Assembly: GCF_036014015.1 (NCBI RefSeq)
Contig: NZ_CP107905.1
Coordinates: 2,728,001 to 2,792,000, forward strand
DNA length: 64,000 nucleotides
Source of the DNA: Streptomyces sp. NBC_00457
GTDB taxonomy: Bacteria; Actinomycetota; Actinomycetes; Streptomycetales; Streptomycetaceae
Direction of reading: 5' to 3'
Shown: positions 19,953 to 28,691 of the stretch, piece after piece
Layout of the letters: each line of letters opens with the position of its first letter
Position numbering within the stretch: the first letter of the stretch is position 1
Notes under the pieces: model-generated
What the model was told of the DNA's origin: nothing
The model's input: the letters and a program-made list of their open reading frames with translations, nothing else
Database searches by the model: none
Made by a program: the position numbers and the translations under genes

Positions 19953-21203
19953 GTGAGTCTCCTGCCGGAGCTGCGCTACCCCACCGTTTCCGAACTTGTC
20001 TCCTCCGCCCGGACGTTGGCCGCTCACCGGCCCGGCCTCTGTGCCCTGAGACAAGTGGGGGTCTCCCGGGCGGGCAGACCCCTCCACCTGCTGTCGATGG
20101 GCCACGCCCGCCGCGCAGTCCTGGTCGTCGCCGGCGCTCACGCCAATGAACCGACCGGGGGCTCGACGACCCTCGCCCTCGCGGAACGGGTGCTGCACGA
20201 GCGGCAGTTGCGGGCCGACACCTCCTGGCACTTCCTGCTGTGCGCCGACCCCGACGGGGCGAGCCTGCATGTGACCCCGGCGCCGCGCAGCCTCCACGAC
20301 TACCACCGCGGCTTCTTCCGGCCCGCCGCACCCGAGCAGCCGGAATGGGCGCCGTCCGCTCTGCCACCGGACCGGCTGCCGCCGGAGACCCGCGCCCTGA
20401 CCCGCGTCATCGACGAACTGCGACCCTTCCTCCAGGTGACCCTGCACGGCACCGACCTGGGCGGCAGCTGGGTGCAGCTGACGAAGGACGTCCCCGGCCT
20501 CGCCGAGCCGTTCGCCAAGTCCGCGGCGCAGCTGCACATCCCGGTGGAGACCGGCGCCTCCGACGTCGCCGGCTGGCCCGCCTCCGGACCCGGCGTGCAT
20601 GTGATGCCCGGCCCCGGCGCGGGCGCCGCGTACCCGAGCATGCCGGACGACGCGCGGCACAGCACCTGGTACCACGTGCACCGGTACGGCGGTCTGACCG
20701 CGGTCGTCGAGGTGCCGATGTGGGCGAGCGACCTGGTGGACGACCCGGCGCCGCATCCGGCTCCGGCAGCCGAGATACGGCGGCTGGCGGAGCGGCTGCT
20801 GCGCGACTCGCTGGAGGTGGAGCGGGTGCTCGCCGAGGCGCTGCCGCGGCTCGCCGACGTCGACGGGCCCCTGCTGCGCGCGGCCAGATGGGCGCTGGAG
20901 CTGGTTCCGGGGCTCGCCGAGGACTGGATGCGGACACAGCCCGCCGACGATTCCATGGCGTACGTCGGAAGCGTGGACGCGTTCGCGCGCCGGCTGCCGT
21001 TGCGGGCGGCGGCCATGCTGATGCGCGTCCTGCAGGAGAACGGCGACCGCGCGGCGCCGCGGCTGGAGCGCCTCGTCGCGACCTGGAGCGACGCCTTCGC
21101 GGAACGCTTCCGCGCCCGCTGGGTGCCGCTGGAGCACCAGGTGGAGCACCAGTCCCGTACGGTCGTCGCGGCGGTACGGCACGCACGCGACCGGGCGACG
21201 TGA
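19953..21203 (+). CDS. M14-family zinc carboxypeptidase (paralogue 1)
   Basis: A metallocarboxypeptidase of about 416 residues. Zinc ligands are in GAHANEPTGG (HxxE, about residue 60) and in TLHGTDLGG; the catalytic Glu is in AVVEVPMW. There is no signal peptide, so it appears cytoplasmic. Translation could begin at GTG 19905, 19944 or 19953; I favour 19953 because a perfect TTGACA at 19892 places the promoter over the earliest start, and because homology to the paralogue at 21712 begins here (LRYPTV-EL in both). It faces that paralogue across the SSI gene. The physiological peptide substrate is unknown. Confidence 0.85.
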   Translation: MSLLPELRYPTVSELVSSARTLAAHRPGLCALRQVGVSRAGRPLHLLSMGHARRAVLVVAGAHANEPTGGSTTLALAERVLHERQLRADTSWHFLLCADPDGASLHVTPAPRSLHDYHRGFFRPAAPEQPEWAPSALPPDRLPPETRALTRVIDELRPFLQVTLHGTDLGGSWVQLTKDVPGLAEPFAKSAAQLHIPVETGASDVAGWPASGPGVHVMPGPGAGAAYPSMPDDARHSTWYHVHRYGGLTAVVEVPMWASDLVDDPAPHPAPAAEIRRLAERLLRDSLEVERVLAEALPRLADVDGPLLRAARWALELVPGLAEDWMRTQPADDSMAYVGSVDAFARRLPLRAAAMLMRVLQENGDRAAPRLERLVATWSDAFAERFRARWVPLEHQVEHQSRTVVAAVRHARDRAT

Positions 21204-21295
21204 CGCACCGAGTGACTCGCTGAGCGTTCACGCGCGCGTGCCGGTGATTTTGCGGATTCCGTCACGCGCGCGTACCGGCCGGGCCCGCCCGACGG

Positions 21296-21715
21296 TCAGG
21301 CGGGGCGCGCGAACACCGCCCCCGTCGACGCCGCCATCACGCACCGGTTCGAGAACGTCTTCGTGTACGTGACCGGCCGTCCGTTCCACTCCCCGCGCGC
21401 GTGGACGGTCACCGGCGCGTAGATCATCGTGCAGAAGGTGTCCTTCTGCGGGATGCCGCCGATGTCGCCGCCCGCGGCCTCCAGCTCCGCGCAGGCGTCA
21501 GCCGTGCGCGCGGGCCCCTTGGGCGGGTCGCACAGGAGCAGCTTGCCGGGCGTCTCGCCGGCCCGGGCGTCGCCCTGGGTGACGGTGAGGTAGAGCCAGT
21601 TGTCCGGGGGAGCCTGCCGGGGCGCCGACTGCGCCGGGGCCGCGGAGGCGACGAGGAGGGCGACCGCCGCGAGCAGGCCGCCCCGTACCGCTTTCGCTGT
21701 GGTGAAGTGCGTCAT
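21296..21715 (-). CDS. Subtilisin inhibitor-like secreted protein (SSI family)
   Basis: A 139-residue protein with a Sec signal peptide (cleavage near AQSAP, residue 31) and the SSI fold: four Cys in the usual positions (LLCDPP, ADACAELE, DTFCTMIYAP, SNRCVMAA). By alignment with SSI the reactive loop reads C-T-M-I-Y, so P1 is Met, as in classical subtilisin inhibitors, but P2 is Thr instead of Pro. The ATG at 21715 overlaps the stop of the upstream carboxypeptidase gene (ATGA), so translation is coupled. SSI proteins block extracellular serine proteases; an S8 protease is encoded at 42967, though no link is shown. Confidence 0.88.
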   Translation of the reverse strand: MTHFTTAKAVRGGLLAAVALLVASAAPAQSAPRQAPPDNWLYLTVTQGDARAGETPGKLLLCDPPKGPARTADACAELEAAGGDIGGIPQKDTFCTMIYAPVTVHARGEWNGRPVTYTKTFSNRCVMAASTGAVFARPA

Positions 21716-23082
21716 TCCCGATGCATCGGCACGGCGGCCTGTGAGCCCCACCCCGACTCACCCGAACGGGAGCGCACCGGCCCGTCCCGTCCGGCCAGTT
21801 CGAAGGCGGCGAGCACCACGCGTGCCTGGTACTCCACCTGGCGGGCGACCGGGATCCAGCGGGCCCCGCAGCCGTCGCGGTAGTCCGCGCACCACGCGTC
21901 GACCAGCCGGTCCAGTTCCGGCAGCACCCCGGCCGGGTCACCGCCCGCGCCCGCGACGAGCTGGTGCAGCAGCCCTGCCGTACGCAGCGCGAGCCGGCGT
22001 CCGGCGATGCGCAGGGTGGCCAGGTGGGCGGTGCTGAGCGGGGGCAGCGAGCGCACGCCGTCGGCGCCCTCGATGTCCGGATCCCATGCGTCGGCGAGGC
22101 CGGGGCAGACCAGTAAATAGTCGTCGACCGGGGCGAGCAGGCGTGCCGCGTCCGGTGCGCCCGCGTGGTGGAGCCGGATCCGCGTCAGGAGCCGCCGCAG
22201 GGCCTCGGTGTCGTGGCGCAGCGTGTGGCTGACGGTCCGCAGCACTCCGGCCGGGTCGGCGGGCTCGGTGGCGTCCTCCACGGCGGCCACGCTCCACATG
22301 GGCGCCTCGACGACCGCGGTCACCGTGCCGTACGGGTGCGGGTGGAACCACGTCGACTCGACGGCGGCCTCGGTGATGGCGGCGGCCAGGTCGCCCCGGC
22401 GCGGCGGCGGTATCCGGTAGACGGCGGGGCCGAGGCCCGGCCAGTACAGGGTGTCGTACGGGCCGAGTTCGCGCGGTATGCCGAGGCGGGCCGCGGTGTG
22501 CGAGACGCGTCCGGCGAGGCCGGGGAGGTCGCGGGTGAGTTCGACGAAGCCGCCGCCCACGTCGACGCCGTGCAGGGAGCACTGGAGGAACGGCCGCAGT
22601 TCGTCCTGGAGGTCGAGCAGGGCCCGGGTCTCCGGCAGTACGGCGGCTGCCGCGCCCTCGGGCAGCCATTCGGGCTGCTCGAGGAAGCCGGGCCGAAAGA
22701 AGTGCCGGAAGTAGTGGCCCAGGGTGTACGGACCGTGCAGCCAGCCCTCGTTGCGGCGCAGACCGTCGGGGTCGAGGCAGAGCAGCAGGTTCCAGGTGGC
22801 GTCGGCTCCTTCGGTGAGCCGGGGGTCCGCGAGCGCCCGTTCGGCGAGCCGCAGGGCGGTGGCACCGCCCACGGGTTCGTTGGCGTGCGGGCCGGCGACG
22901 ACGAGGACCTGGCGGCTGCCGTGGCCGACGGACAGCAGCCACAGGGGCGTGCCCGCGCGGGAGGTTCCGACACGGCGCAGTCGGGCGTCCCGGGGATGCC
23001 GGGCGACGAGTGTCGCCGCCCGGGCGTGCAACTCGTCGACGGTCGGGTAGCGGAGGAGTGGCGGCAGGGCACACCTCCACAT
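21712..23082 (-). CDS. M14-family zinc carboxypeptidase (paralogue 2)
   Basis: A 456-residue homologue of the enzyme at 19953, sharing LRYPTV-EL, the HxxE motif in AGPHANEPVGG, the second zinc His in SLHGVDVGGG and the catalytic Glu in AVVEAPMW. It has no signal peptide. ATG at 23082 gives MWRCALPPLLRYPTV; a GTG at 23100 would add six residues and neither has a clear ribosome-binding site. Its stop overlaps the start of the SSI-type inhibitor, so an intracellular-looking peptidase and a secreted inhibitor share one message. An insertion RRNEGWLHGPYTLGHYFRHF is aligned with DYHRGF in paralogue 1. Confidence 0.85.
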   Translation of the reverse strand: MWRCALPPLLRYPTVDELHARAATLVARHPRDARLRRVGTSRAGTPLWLLSVGHGSRQVLVVAGPHANEPVGGATALRLAERALADPRLTEGADATWNLLLCLDPDGLRRNEGWLHGPYTLGHYFRHFFRPGFLEQPEWLPEGAAAAVLPETRALLDLQDELRPFLQCSLHGVDVGGGFVELTRDLPGLAGRVSHTAARLGIPRELGPYDTLYWPGLGPAVYRIPPPRRGDLAAAITEAAVESTWFHPHPYGTVTAVVEAPMWSVAAVEDATEPADPAGVLRTVSHTLRHDTEALRRLLTRIRLHHAGAPDAARLLAPVDDYLLVCPGLADAWDPDIEGADGVRSLPPLSTAHLATLRIAGRRLALRTAGLLHQLVAGAGGDPAGVLPELDRLVDAWCADYRDGCGARWIPVARQVEYQARVVLAAFELAGRDGPVRSRSGESGWGSQAAVPMHRE

Positions 23083-23209
23083 GTGGTGCCGTCGGTTCAC
23101 CTGGTGTGCATGGTGTACGCACAGTCAGTCACGAGATGACGGGTACGTCAACACCGCGAGAGGCAAAGGCATTTCGGCCACCCGGGCGCGATCCCGACCG
23201 GGGCCGGAC

Positions 23210-23761
23210 TCAGTTCGCGGCGAGCCGGAACGACATCCGCCCGAAGCCGACCTGATCACCCTCACGGACGATGGCGGCACCGATGACACGTCGTCCGTTG
23301 ACCGTCGTCCCGTTGGTCGAGCCGAGGTCCCGCAGCACCCACATGCCGCCCTGCCGGCTGAGTTCGGCGTGCACCCGGGACACCGTCTCGTGGGTCAGCC
23401 GGAGCCCGTTGGCGGGGTCACGCCCTATGCGCAGCGGATGGCCGTTGCCCGCGTGGGGCAGCAGCAGCTTGGGCAGCCGCTCGGCCTGCCAGGCCCTGCG
23501 CAGCCGTACCGTGAAGCCGGAGACGGCCTCGACGGTGCCGAACACCAGCCGCGACATCCGGCTCTCGGTGGGCAGGTCGGCGGTGAGGAGCGCGAGGTCC
23601 TCGGACCGGCGGGCGGTCAGGGCCAGCTCCATGCGCCGGATGAACGTGTCGTGCGACAGGCGGCCCATTTCGACGCCGTCCCGGAGCACCTTCAGCGCCC
23701 TGTCGCGCTCCGCGTCGGAGAGCCGCGCGGGGTACGTGTTGAACTCGAAAAACGGCGTCAC
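23210..23761 (-). CDS. DUF1707 and FHA domain protein
   Basis: A 183-residue protein. Residues 8-60 form the DUF1707 (SHOCT-like) helical domain, with YPARLSDAERDRALKVLRDG; residues 95-180 form a forkhead-associated domain with the phosphothreonine-binding signature: IGRDPANGLRL, SRVHAEL and LRDLGSTNGTTVNG. The FHA part binds phosphothreonine peptides made by Ser/Thr kinases, so a signalling adaptor role is likely. GTG at 23761 is used. It lies divergent from treZ with a 174-base gap, where TTCAAA (23860) and TTTGAA (23881) form a weak inverted repeat. Confidence 0.88.
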   Translation of the reverse strand: MTPFFEFNTYPARLSDAERDRALKVLRDGVEMGRLSHDTFIRRMELALTARRSEDLALLTADLPTESRMSRLVFGTVEAVSGFTVRLRRAWQAERLPKLLLPHAGNGHPLRIGRDPANGLRLTHETVSRVHAELSRQGGMWVLRDLGSTNGTTVNGRRVIGAAIVREGDQVGFGRMSFRLAAN

Positions 23762-23935
23762 GCTCGTGATTGTCGGGCAGTGAACGCCGGGTGTCCAGAA
23801 AAGGCGAGAACAGCCGCCACGCGCGCGTGCTCCGACGACACCCGCCGCAAAAGGGAAGATTCAAAAGCGGATTGATCTCGTTTGAAGCACCATGGACGGG
23901 CTACATCACGGTGAGCAGACGAAGGGGAACCGTCC

Positions 23936-25681
23936 GTGCAGTTCGAGGTGTGGGCACCGCAGGCAGACCGAGTGACGCTCCAGTGCGAGGGCGCCACGCG
24001 CGCGTTGGAGCGCGATCCTGACCGAGCGGGCTGGTGGAGGGGGGAGGCCGATGCCGATGACGGCTCGCGGTACGGGTTCGCGCTGGACGACGGCCCCGTG
24101 CTGCCCGACCCGTGCTCGCGCCGGCAACCGGACGGCCCGGACGGGCTGAGCGCGGTCGTCGACCACGAGCGGTACGCGTGGCGCAGTGAGTGGGCCGGGC
24201 GCCCGCTGCCCGGCGCGGTCCTGTACGAGCTGCATGTGGGCACGTACACCCGCGAGGGCACCCTGGAGGCGGCCGCCGAGCGGCTCGGGCATCTCGTCGA
24301 ACTGGGCGTCACGCACGTCGAGTTGATGCCGTTGTGCCCGTTCCCCGGGCGGCACGGCTGGGGGTACGAGGGGGTGTCGCTGTGGGCGGTGCACGAGCCG
24401 TACGGCGGCCCCGAGGCGCTGAAACGGTTCGTCGACCGGGCGCACGAACTGGGCCTGGGCGTGGTCCTCGACGTGGTGCACAACCATCTGGGGCCGTCCG
24501 GGAACTACCTGCCCCAGTTCGGCCCGTACTTCACCGACACGCACCACACGCCCTGGGGTTCCGCCGTCAACCTGGACGCGCCCGGTTCGGACGAGGTGCG
24601 CGAGTATCTGCTGGGCAGTTCGCTGGCGTGGCTGCGGGACTACCGGATCGACGGGCTGCGCCTGGACGCGGTGCACGCGCTGGCCGACACGCGCGCGTGC
24701 CACTTCCTGGAGGAGCTGTCGACGGCCGTGGACGCACTGGCCGCCGACGTGGGCCGGCCGCTCTTCCTCGTCGCCGAGGCCGATCTGAACGACCCCCGAC
24801 TGGTCAGCCCGCGCGCGGAGGGCGGCCTGGGCCTGCACGCCCAGTGGAACGACGACTTCCACCACGCCCTGCACACGGCGCTCACCGGCGAGTCCCAGGG
24901 CTACTACGCCGACTTCGCGCGAGCCCCGTTCGCGGCACTCGCCAAGACACTCACGGGCGGCTACTTCCACGACGGCACGTACTCGAGCTTCCGGGGCCGG
25001 TCCCACGGCCGTCCCCTGGACCGTACGCGCGTGGCCGCGCACCGGCTCCTCGGCTACGCCCAGACCCACGACCAGGTGGGCAACCGCGCCCTGGGAGACC
25101 GGCTTTCGGCGTCCCTCTCCCCCGGGCAGCTGGCCTGCGCGGCGACACTGACGCTGACCGCGCCGTTCACGCCCATGCTGTTCATGGGCGAGGAGTGGGC
25201 CGCGGGCACGCCCTGGCAGTTCTTCACCGACCACACCGACCCCGAGCTCGCCGAGTCCGTACGGCGGGGCAGACGGCGGGAGTTCGCCGCGCACGGGTGG
25301 GCCGAGGAGGACGTGCCCGACCCGCAGGACCCGGCGACCCGCGACCGTTCCTGCCTCGACTGGTCCGAGCCGGAGAACGAGCCCCACGCGCGCGTGCTGG
25401 CCTGGTACCGCCGCCTCATCGCCCTGCGCCACGAGCAGGCCGACCTCACCGACCCCGACATCGCCGACACCAAGGTGGCCTACGACGAGGTGGGGCGCTG
25501 GCTCGCCTTCCGGCGCGGGGACGTCCGCGTGGCCGTCAACCTCGCCAAGGAGCCGGCGGCGATCCCCCTGGGCTCGCGTCCGGCGCAGGTACTCGCCGCG
25601 TGGGAGCCGGTCGAAGCGCCGGGCGCGGACGGGATGCTGCATCTGCCCGGGGAGTCGTGCGTGGTGCTGTTGCAGGACTGA
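23936..25681 (+). CDS. treZ: Malto-oligosyltrehalose trehalohydrolase
   Basis: A 581-residue GH13 enzyme of usual length. It starts VQFEVWAPQADRVTLQCEGA (CBM48-type domain), and has LYELHVGTYTREGTLEAA, DVVHNHLGPSGNY, the nucleophile region DGLRLDAVHAL, the acid/base region LVAEADLNDPRL, and TPMLFMGEEW. It hydrolyses maltooligosyl trehalose to free trehalose after TreY. GTG at 23936 has AAGGGGAA six bases upstream. Together with glgX and treY it makes a complete glycogen-to-trehalose route in 11 kb; treS and glgE-type genes are not in the window. Confidence 0.95.
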   Translation: MQFEVWAPQADRVTLQCEGATRALERDPDRAGWWRGEADADDGSRYGFALDDGPVLPDPCSRRQPDGPDGLSAVVDHERYAWRSEWAGRPLPGAVLYELHVGTYTREGTLEAAAERLGHLVELGVTHVELMPLCPFPGRHGWGYEGVSLWAVHEPYGGPEALKRFVDRAHELGLGVVLDVVHNHLGPSGNYLPQFGPYFTDTHHTPWGSAVNLDAPGSDEVREYLLGSSLAWLRDYRIDGLRLDAVHALADTRACHFLEELSTAVDALAADVGRPLFLVAEADLNDPRLVSPRAEGGLGLHAQWNDDFHHALHTALTGESQGYYADFARAPFAALAKTLTGGYFHDGTYSSFRGRSHGRPLDRTRVAAHRLLGYAQTHDQVGNRALGDRLSASLSPGQLACAATLTLTAPFTPMLFMGEEWAAGTPWQFFTDHTDPELAESVRRGRRREFAAHGWAEEDVPDPQDPATRDRSCLDWSEPENEPHARVLAWYRRLIALRHEQADLTDPDIADTKVAYDEVGRWLAFRRGDVRVAVNLAKEPAAIPLGSRPAQVLAAWEPVEAPGADGMLHLPGESCVVLLQD

Positions 25682-25732
25682 GTGGCGGGCCCGTAAACGC
25701 TTGCGCGTTGGCCAAGACCGATCGGCCCCGCT

Positions 25733-26674
25733 CTATGACTCCTCGTCCCGCAACTCCGTCACCCGTTCCAGCAGGATCGCCTCCCAGGCACGCTCCAGCT
25801 GCTCCCGCAGCAGGGGCAGGGGGCTGCTGCCCCGGCCTTCGAGGCGTTCGGCGAGGCGGCTCAGGGTGTCGCAGCGGGCGAGCCAGAGGCCGCGCAGACA
25901 GGGGCGGGCGCCGTAGCCGGCGAGGGTGGCGGCGCGGACGGCGGCGGGGGATCCGACGGCGAGCGCGAGGCCGGCGATGTCCTCGGCGGGGTCGCCGAGG
26001 ACCGCGTCGGCCCAGCCGAGGACGCCGCGTACCCGGCCGTCGGCGCTGACCACGAGGTGCTCGCCGGTCAGTGCGTGGTGGACGAGGACCGCGGTGCCGG
26101 GCTGGGCGGCGAGCTGGACCGCGGCGGCTGCGGTGAGCTGCTGGAGGCGTACGGCGTCGAACTCGTCGGCGGCGGCGAGGCGCCCGGCGGCGCGTTCGGC
26201 GGAGCGGCGCAGGGCCTCCAGGGAGCGGGGTGCGGCGCGCGGGACGCCGAGGGTCTCGGCCTGCCGTACGGGCACCTCGCGCAGCCCGGTGAGCAGCCCG
26301 GCCAGGTCGGCCTCCCCGACGGCGGACACGTCGTGCTCCTCGGCCGAGCCGCCGGGCACCTTGGTGTCCAGGGTGTAGGTCAGCCCGGGAGCCCACTCGC
26401 CGTGCGCCACGCTCGTCGGCACGGCGACCGGGAGGTGCGGGCGGACGAGGTCGCGCAGGCGCAGTTCGCGGCGCTGGCGGACGGTGGCGTCGCGGTCGGG
26501 GGCCAGACGCAGGACATGGCGGGTGCCGACCCACCAGGTGGCCTGCCCGCCGCCCTCCGCGACCGGCCGGACGTCGGGTCCTGCGGCGCTCTTCCCGGCG
26601 TCGGCGCCGTCCTTGAGCAGGGAACGGACCAGTCGGCGGACGGTGTCCGCGGTGGGTGTCGGTGCCTGGGTCAT
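25733..26674 (-). CDS. APH/MPH-like phosphotransferase homologue, probable pseudokinase
   Basis: A 313-residue protein of the aminoglycoside/macrolide phosphotransferase fold. The catalytic loop, which should read VHGDL-x-x-GH/N, is VHHALTGEHLVV, so the catalytic Asp is Ala. The metal-binding loop, normally IDW, is VLGWADAVLGDPAEDIAG, so that Asp is Gly. The surrounding residues and the GDPAED motif are intact, so alignment is secure. Loss of both acidic residues predicts no phosphotransfer; a binding or regulatory role is inferred. ATG at 26674 fits. It is convergent with treZ and precedes nothing in an obvious operon, 49 bases downstream of the M24 peptidase gene's start region it reads away from. 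Confidence 0.8.
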   Translation of the reverse strand: MTQAPTPTADTVRRLVRSLLKDGADAGKSAAGPDVRPVAEGGGQATWWVGTRHVLRLAPDRDATVRQRRELRLRDLVRPHLPVAVPTSVAHGEWAPGLTYTLDTKVPGGSAEEHDVSAVGEADLAGLLTGLREVPVRQAETLGVPRAAPRSLEALRRSAERAAGRLAAADEFDAVRLQQLTAAAAVQLAAQPGTAVLVHHALTGEHLVVSADGRVRGVLGWADAVLGDPAEDIAGLALAVGSPAAVRAATLAGYGARPCLRGLWLARCDTLSRLAERLEGRGSSPLPLLREQLERAWEAILLERVTELRDEES

Positions 26675-26723
26675 GGTCGCGCCGTCGTCGCTCGAAGTCG
26701 TCGTGGGAGGCTCCTGATCTCGG

Positions 26724-27851
26724 TCAGTTCACTATGACCAGCTCGCGGGGGGTGTCGTTGAGGCGGCGGGCGCCGTCCTCGGTGACCGTGACGATGTCCT
26801 CGATGCGGACGCCGAAGCGGCCGGGCAGATAGACGCCGGGCTCGACGGAGAAGCACATGCCGGGCACGAGGGGCTGTTCCTCGCCCTCGATCATGTACGG
26901 CGGCTCGTGCGTGGTGACGCCGATGCCGTGCCCGGTGCGGTGGATGAAGTACTCGCCGTATCCGGCGTCGGCGATGACCGCGCGGGCGGCCCGGTCCACC
27001 TCCTGGCAGGCCACCCCGGGACGTACGGCTCTGAAGCCCGCCTCCTGGGCCTCGCGTACGAGGTCGTGGACCCGGCGTTCCTCGTCGGTCGGTTCGCCGA
27101 CGTGGACCGTGCGGGAGGTGTCGGAGCCGTAGCCGTCCTTCAGGCCGCCGAAGTCGAGGACGACCATGTCGCCGTGCTCGATGACCCTGTCGCCGACTTC
27201 GTGGTGCGGATTCGCCCCGTTCGGGCCGGAGGCGACGATGGTGAAGTCGACCTGGGAGTGCCCGAAGCGGCGCAGCAGACCGGCGAGGTCGGCGGCGACG
27301 TCGGACTCCTTGCGGCCGGCGAAGCGAACCTTCCGGATCTCCTCGAACGTCGCGTCCGCGGCCGCGCCGGCCGCCGCCAACAGCCTCAGTTCCGCCGCGT
27401 CCTTGACGGCGCGGAGCATCGGCAGGGCGTCGGTGAGGGAGGCGTAGGAGGTGCCGGGCAGCGCCTTCTGCAGGCCCAGCAGATGCAGGGCCCAGGTGTT
27501 GTCGCTGATGCCGAACCGCCCGGTGGAGTCGAGCAGGGCGGCGGTGGCGGCGTAGGGGTCCTTGCCGTCGGTCCAGTCGCGCAGCGTCAGCGCGGGCGCG
27601 CCGGCCGCCTTGGCCGCGTCCGGGGACTCCAGGGTGGGCACGACGAGTACGGGGTCCTGTCCGGGGGTGAGCACCAGCAGGGTGAGCCGTTCGGTGACCG
27701 CGGTGGGCGCGTAACCCGTCAGCCACACGAGGTCCGGCCCCGGCGCCACGAGCAGTCCGGCGAGCCCCGCGTCGGCGGCCGCCCGCGCCGCACGCTCCAT
27801 CCGGGCCCGGTAGTCGTCGGCGCCGAAGGGCGCGGGCGCGGTGCCGGTCAT
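26724..27851 (-). CDS. M24-family Xaa-Pro aminopeptidase/dipeptidase
   Basis: A 375-residue protein with an N-terminal creatinase-like domain (residues 10-145) and a C-terminal pita-bread catalytic domain. All five metal ligands are visible: Asp in VLDFGGLKDG, Asp in GSDTSRTVHVG, His in HRTGHGIGVTTHEPPY, Glu in FSVEPGVYLPG and Glu in VRIEDIVTV. It removes or cleaves residues next to proline in short peptides in the cytoplasm. ATG at 27851 is preceded by a purine-rich GGGAGG stretch. The phosphotransferase-like gene follows 49 bases downstream on the same strand and may be co-transcribed. Confidence 0.92.
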   Translation of the reverse strand: MTGTAPAPFGADDYRARMERAARAAADAGLAGLLVAPGPDLVWLTGYAPTAVTERLTLLVLTPGQDPVLVVPTLESPDAAKAAGAPALTLRDWTDGKDPYAATAALLDSTGRFGISDNTWALHLLGLQKALPGTSYASLTDALPMLRAVKDAAELRLLAAAGAAADATFEEIRKVRFAGRKESDVAADLAGLLRRFGHSQVDFTIVASGPNGANPHHEVGDRVIEHGDMVVLDFGGLKDGYGSDTSRTVHVGEPTDEERRVHDLVREAQEAGFRAVRPGVACQEVDRAARAVIADAGYGEYFIHRTGHGIGVTTHEPPYMIEGEEQPLVPGMCFSVEPGVYLPGRFGVRIEDIVTVTEDGARRLNDTPRELVIVN

Positions 27852-28029
27852 CCTGGCCTCCCTGGGCGGCTGAAAGGACTACGTGCAGCATCCTGCCCGT
27901 ACGGCGGGGGCCGCGCGAGCCGATTTGCCTGACTTTTCGACGCGCCGCCGGCCATCACGACAGCCGTGCGCCGACGTGCGACTGGATAGAAGCGACCCTC
28001 GACGAGCGGGATGGCAACCTTCCGGAGGG

Positions 28030-28593
28030 TCATGTGACGACACCCGGAATCACCGTCAACTGTTGGTATCCGCCGCCTTCATGACGCACCGTCAAGGTGA
28101 CCGCCGCTCCCGGTCGGGTGTCGGCGACGGCGCGCGCGAGGTCGGCGGCCGAGTCGATCCGGGTCGTGTCGAAGGCAAGGAGTACGTCGCCCCTGACCAG
28201 CCCCGCCGTATAGCCCGGGCCGGGGACATGGACGCCGACAACCAGCGCTCCGGACTTCTCGGCGTCCACGGCCTCCACGCCGAGCGTGGCACCTGCGGGC
28301 GTCGGTGACAGGGTGGGCGTGGCGGGCGGTGGGGTGGGCGGTGGGGTGGGTCCGGGGAGCGCCTGGCCTTGCAGATCGGCCAGCTTGCTCATGCCGATCA
28401 CGGTGGCGCCCACTGTCCCCAGGCCGACGCCGGACAGGACCAGGACGGTCCCGACGAGCAGGCCGAACAGCAGGGTGGTGAGCCGTCGGCGACGCCGGCG
28501 GGCGGCGTGCGGACGCCGGACGGGGTCGGGCGTGGGGCTGCCGCCGGGGTCCTGACCGGGCATCGGCTTGGGTCGCAACGCTGTCTGTTCCAT
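28030..28593 (-). CDS. Membrane-anchored PDZ-domain protein
   Basis: A 187-residue protein. Residues 1-38 are basic and cytoplasmic (run RRRRRR), residues 39-65 form one transmembrane helix (TTLLFGLLVGTVLVLSGVGL), residues 80-100 are a Pro/Thr linker, and residues 105-187 form a PDZ domain of the HtrA type (GLVRGDVLLAFDTTRIDSAA). No protease domain is present. ATG at 28593 has GGAGG ten bases upstream. It may recruit or present C-terminal peptides at the outer face of the membrane; no partner is identifiable here. Confidence 0.8.
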   Translation of the reverse strand: MEQTALRPKPMPGQDPGGSPTPDPVRRPHAARRRRRRLTTLLFGLLVGTVLVLSGVGLGTVGATVIGMSKLADLQGQALPGPTPPPTPPPATPTLSPTPAGATLGVEAVDAEKSGALVVGVHVPGPGYTAGLVRGDVLLAFDTTRIDSAADLARAVADTRPGAAVTLTVRHEGGGYQQLTVIPGVVT

Positions 28594-28691
28594 GTCTCGC
28601 CTCCGGCTGAGAACTACCCGGAGCACCGCCGCACGACGAGCCACGAACGAGTGAGACTGACCCATGGTCAAGAACGGGAGGCCGTAGTGAC

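Noticed and set aside
21227..21278. Direct repeat TCACGCGCGCGT-CCGG between the first M14 gene and the SSI gene
   Set aside because: Short, GC-alternating words recur by chance in this composition and lie between gene ends.
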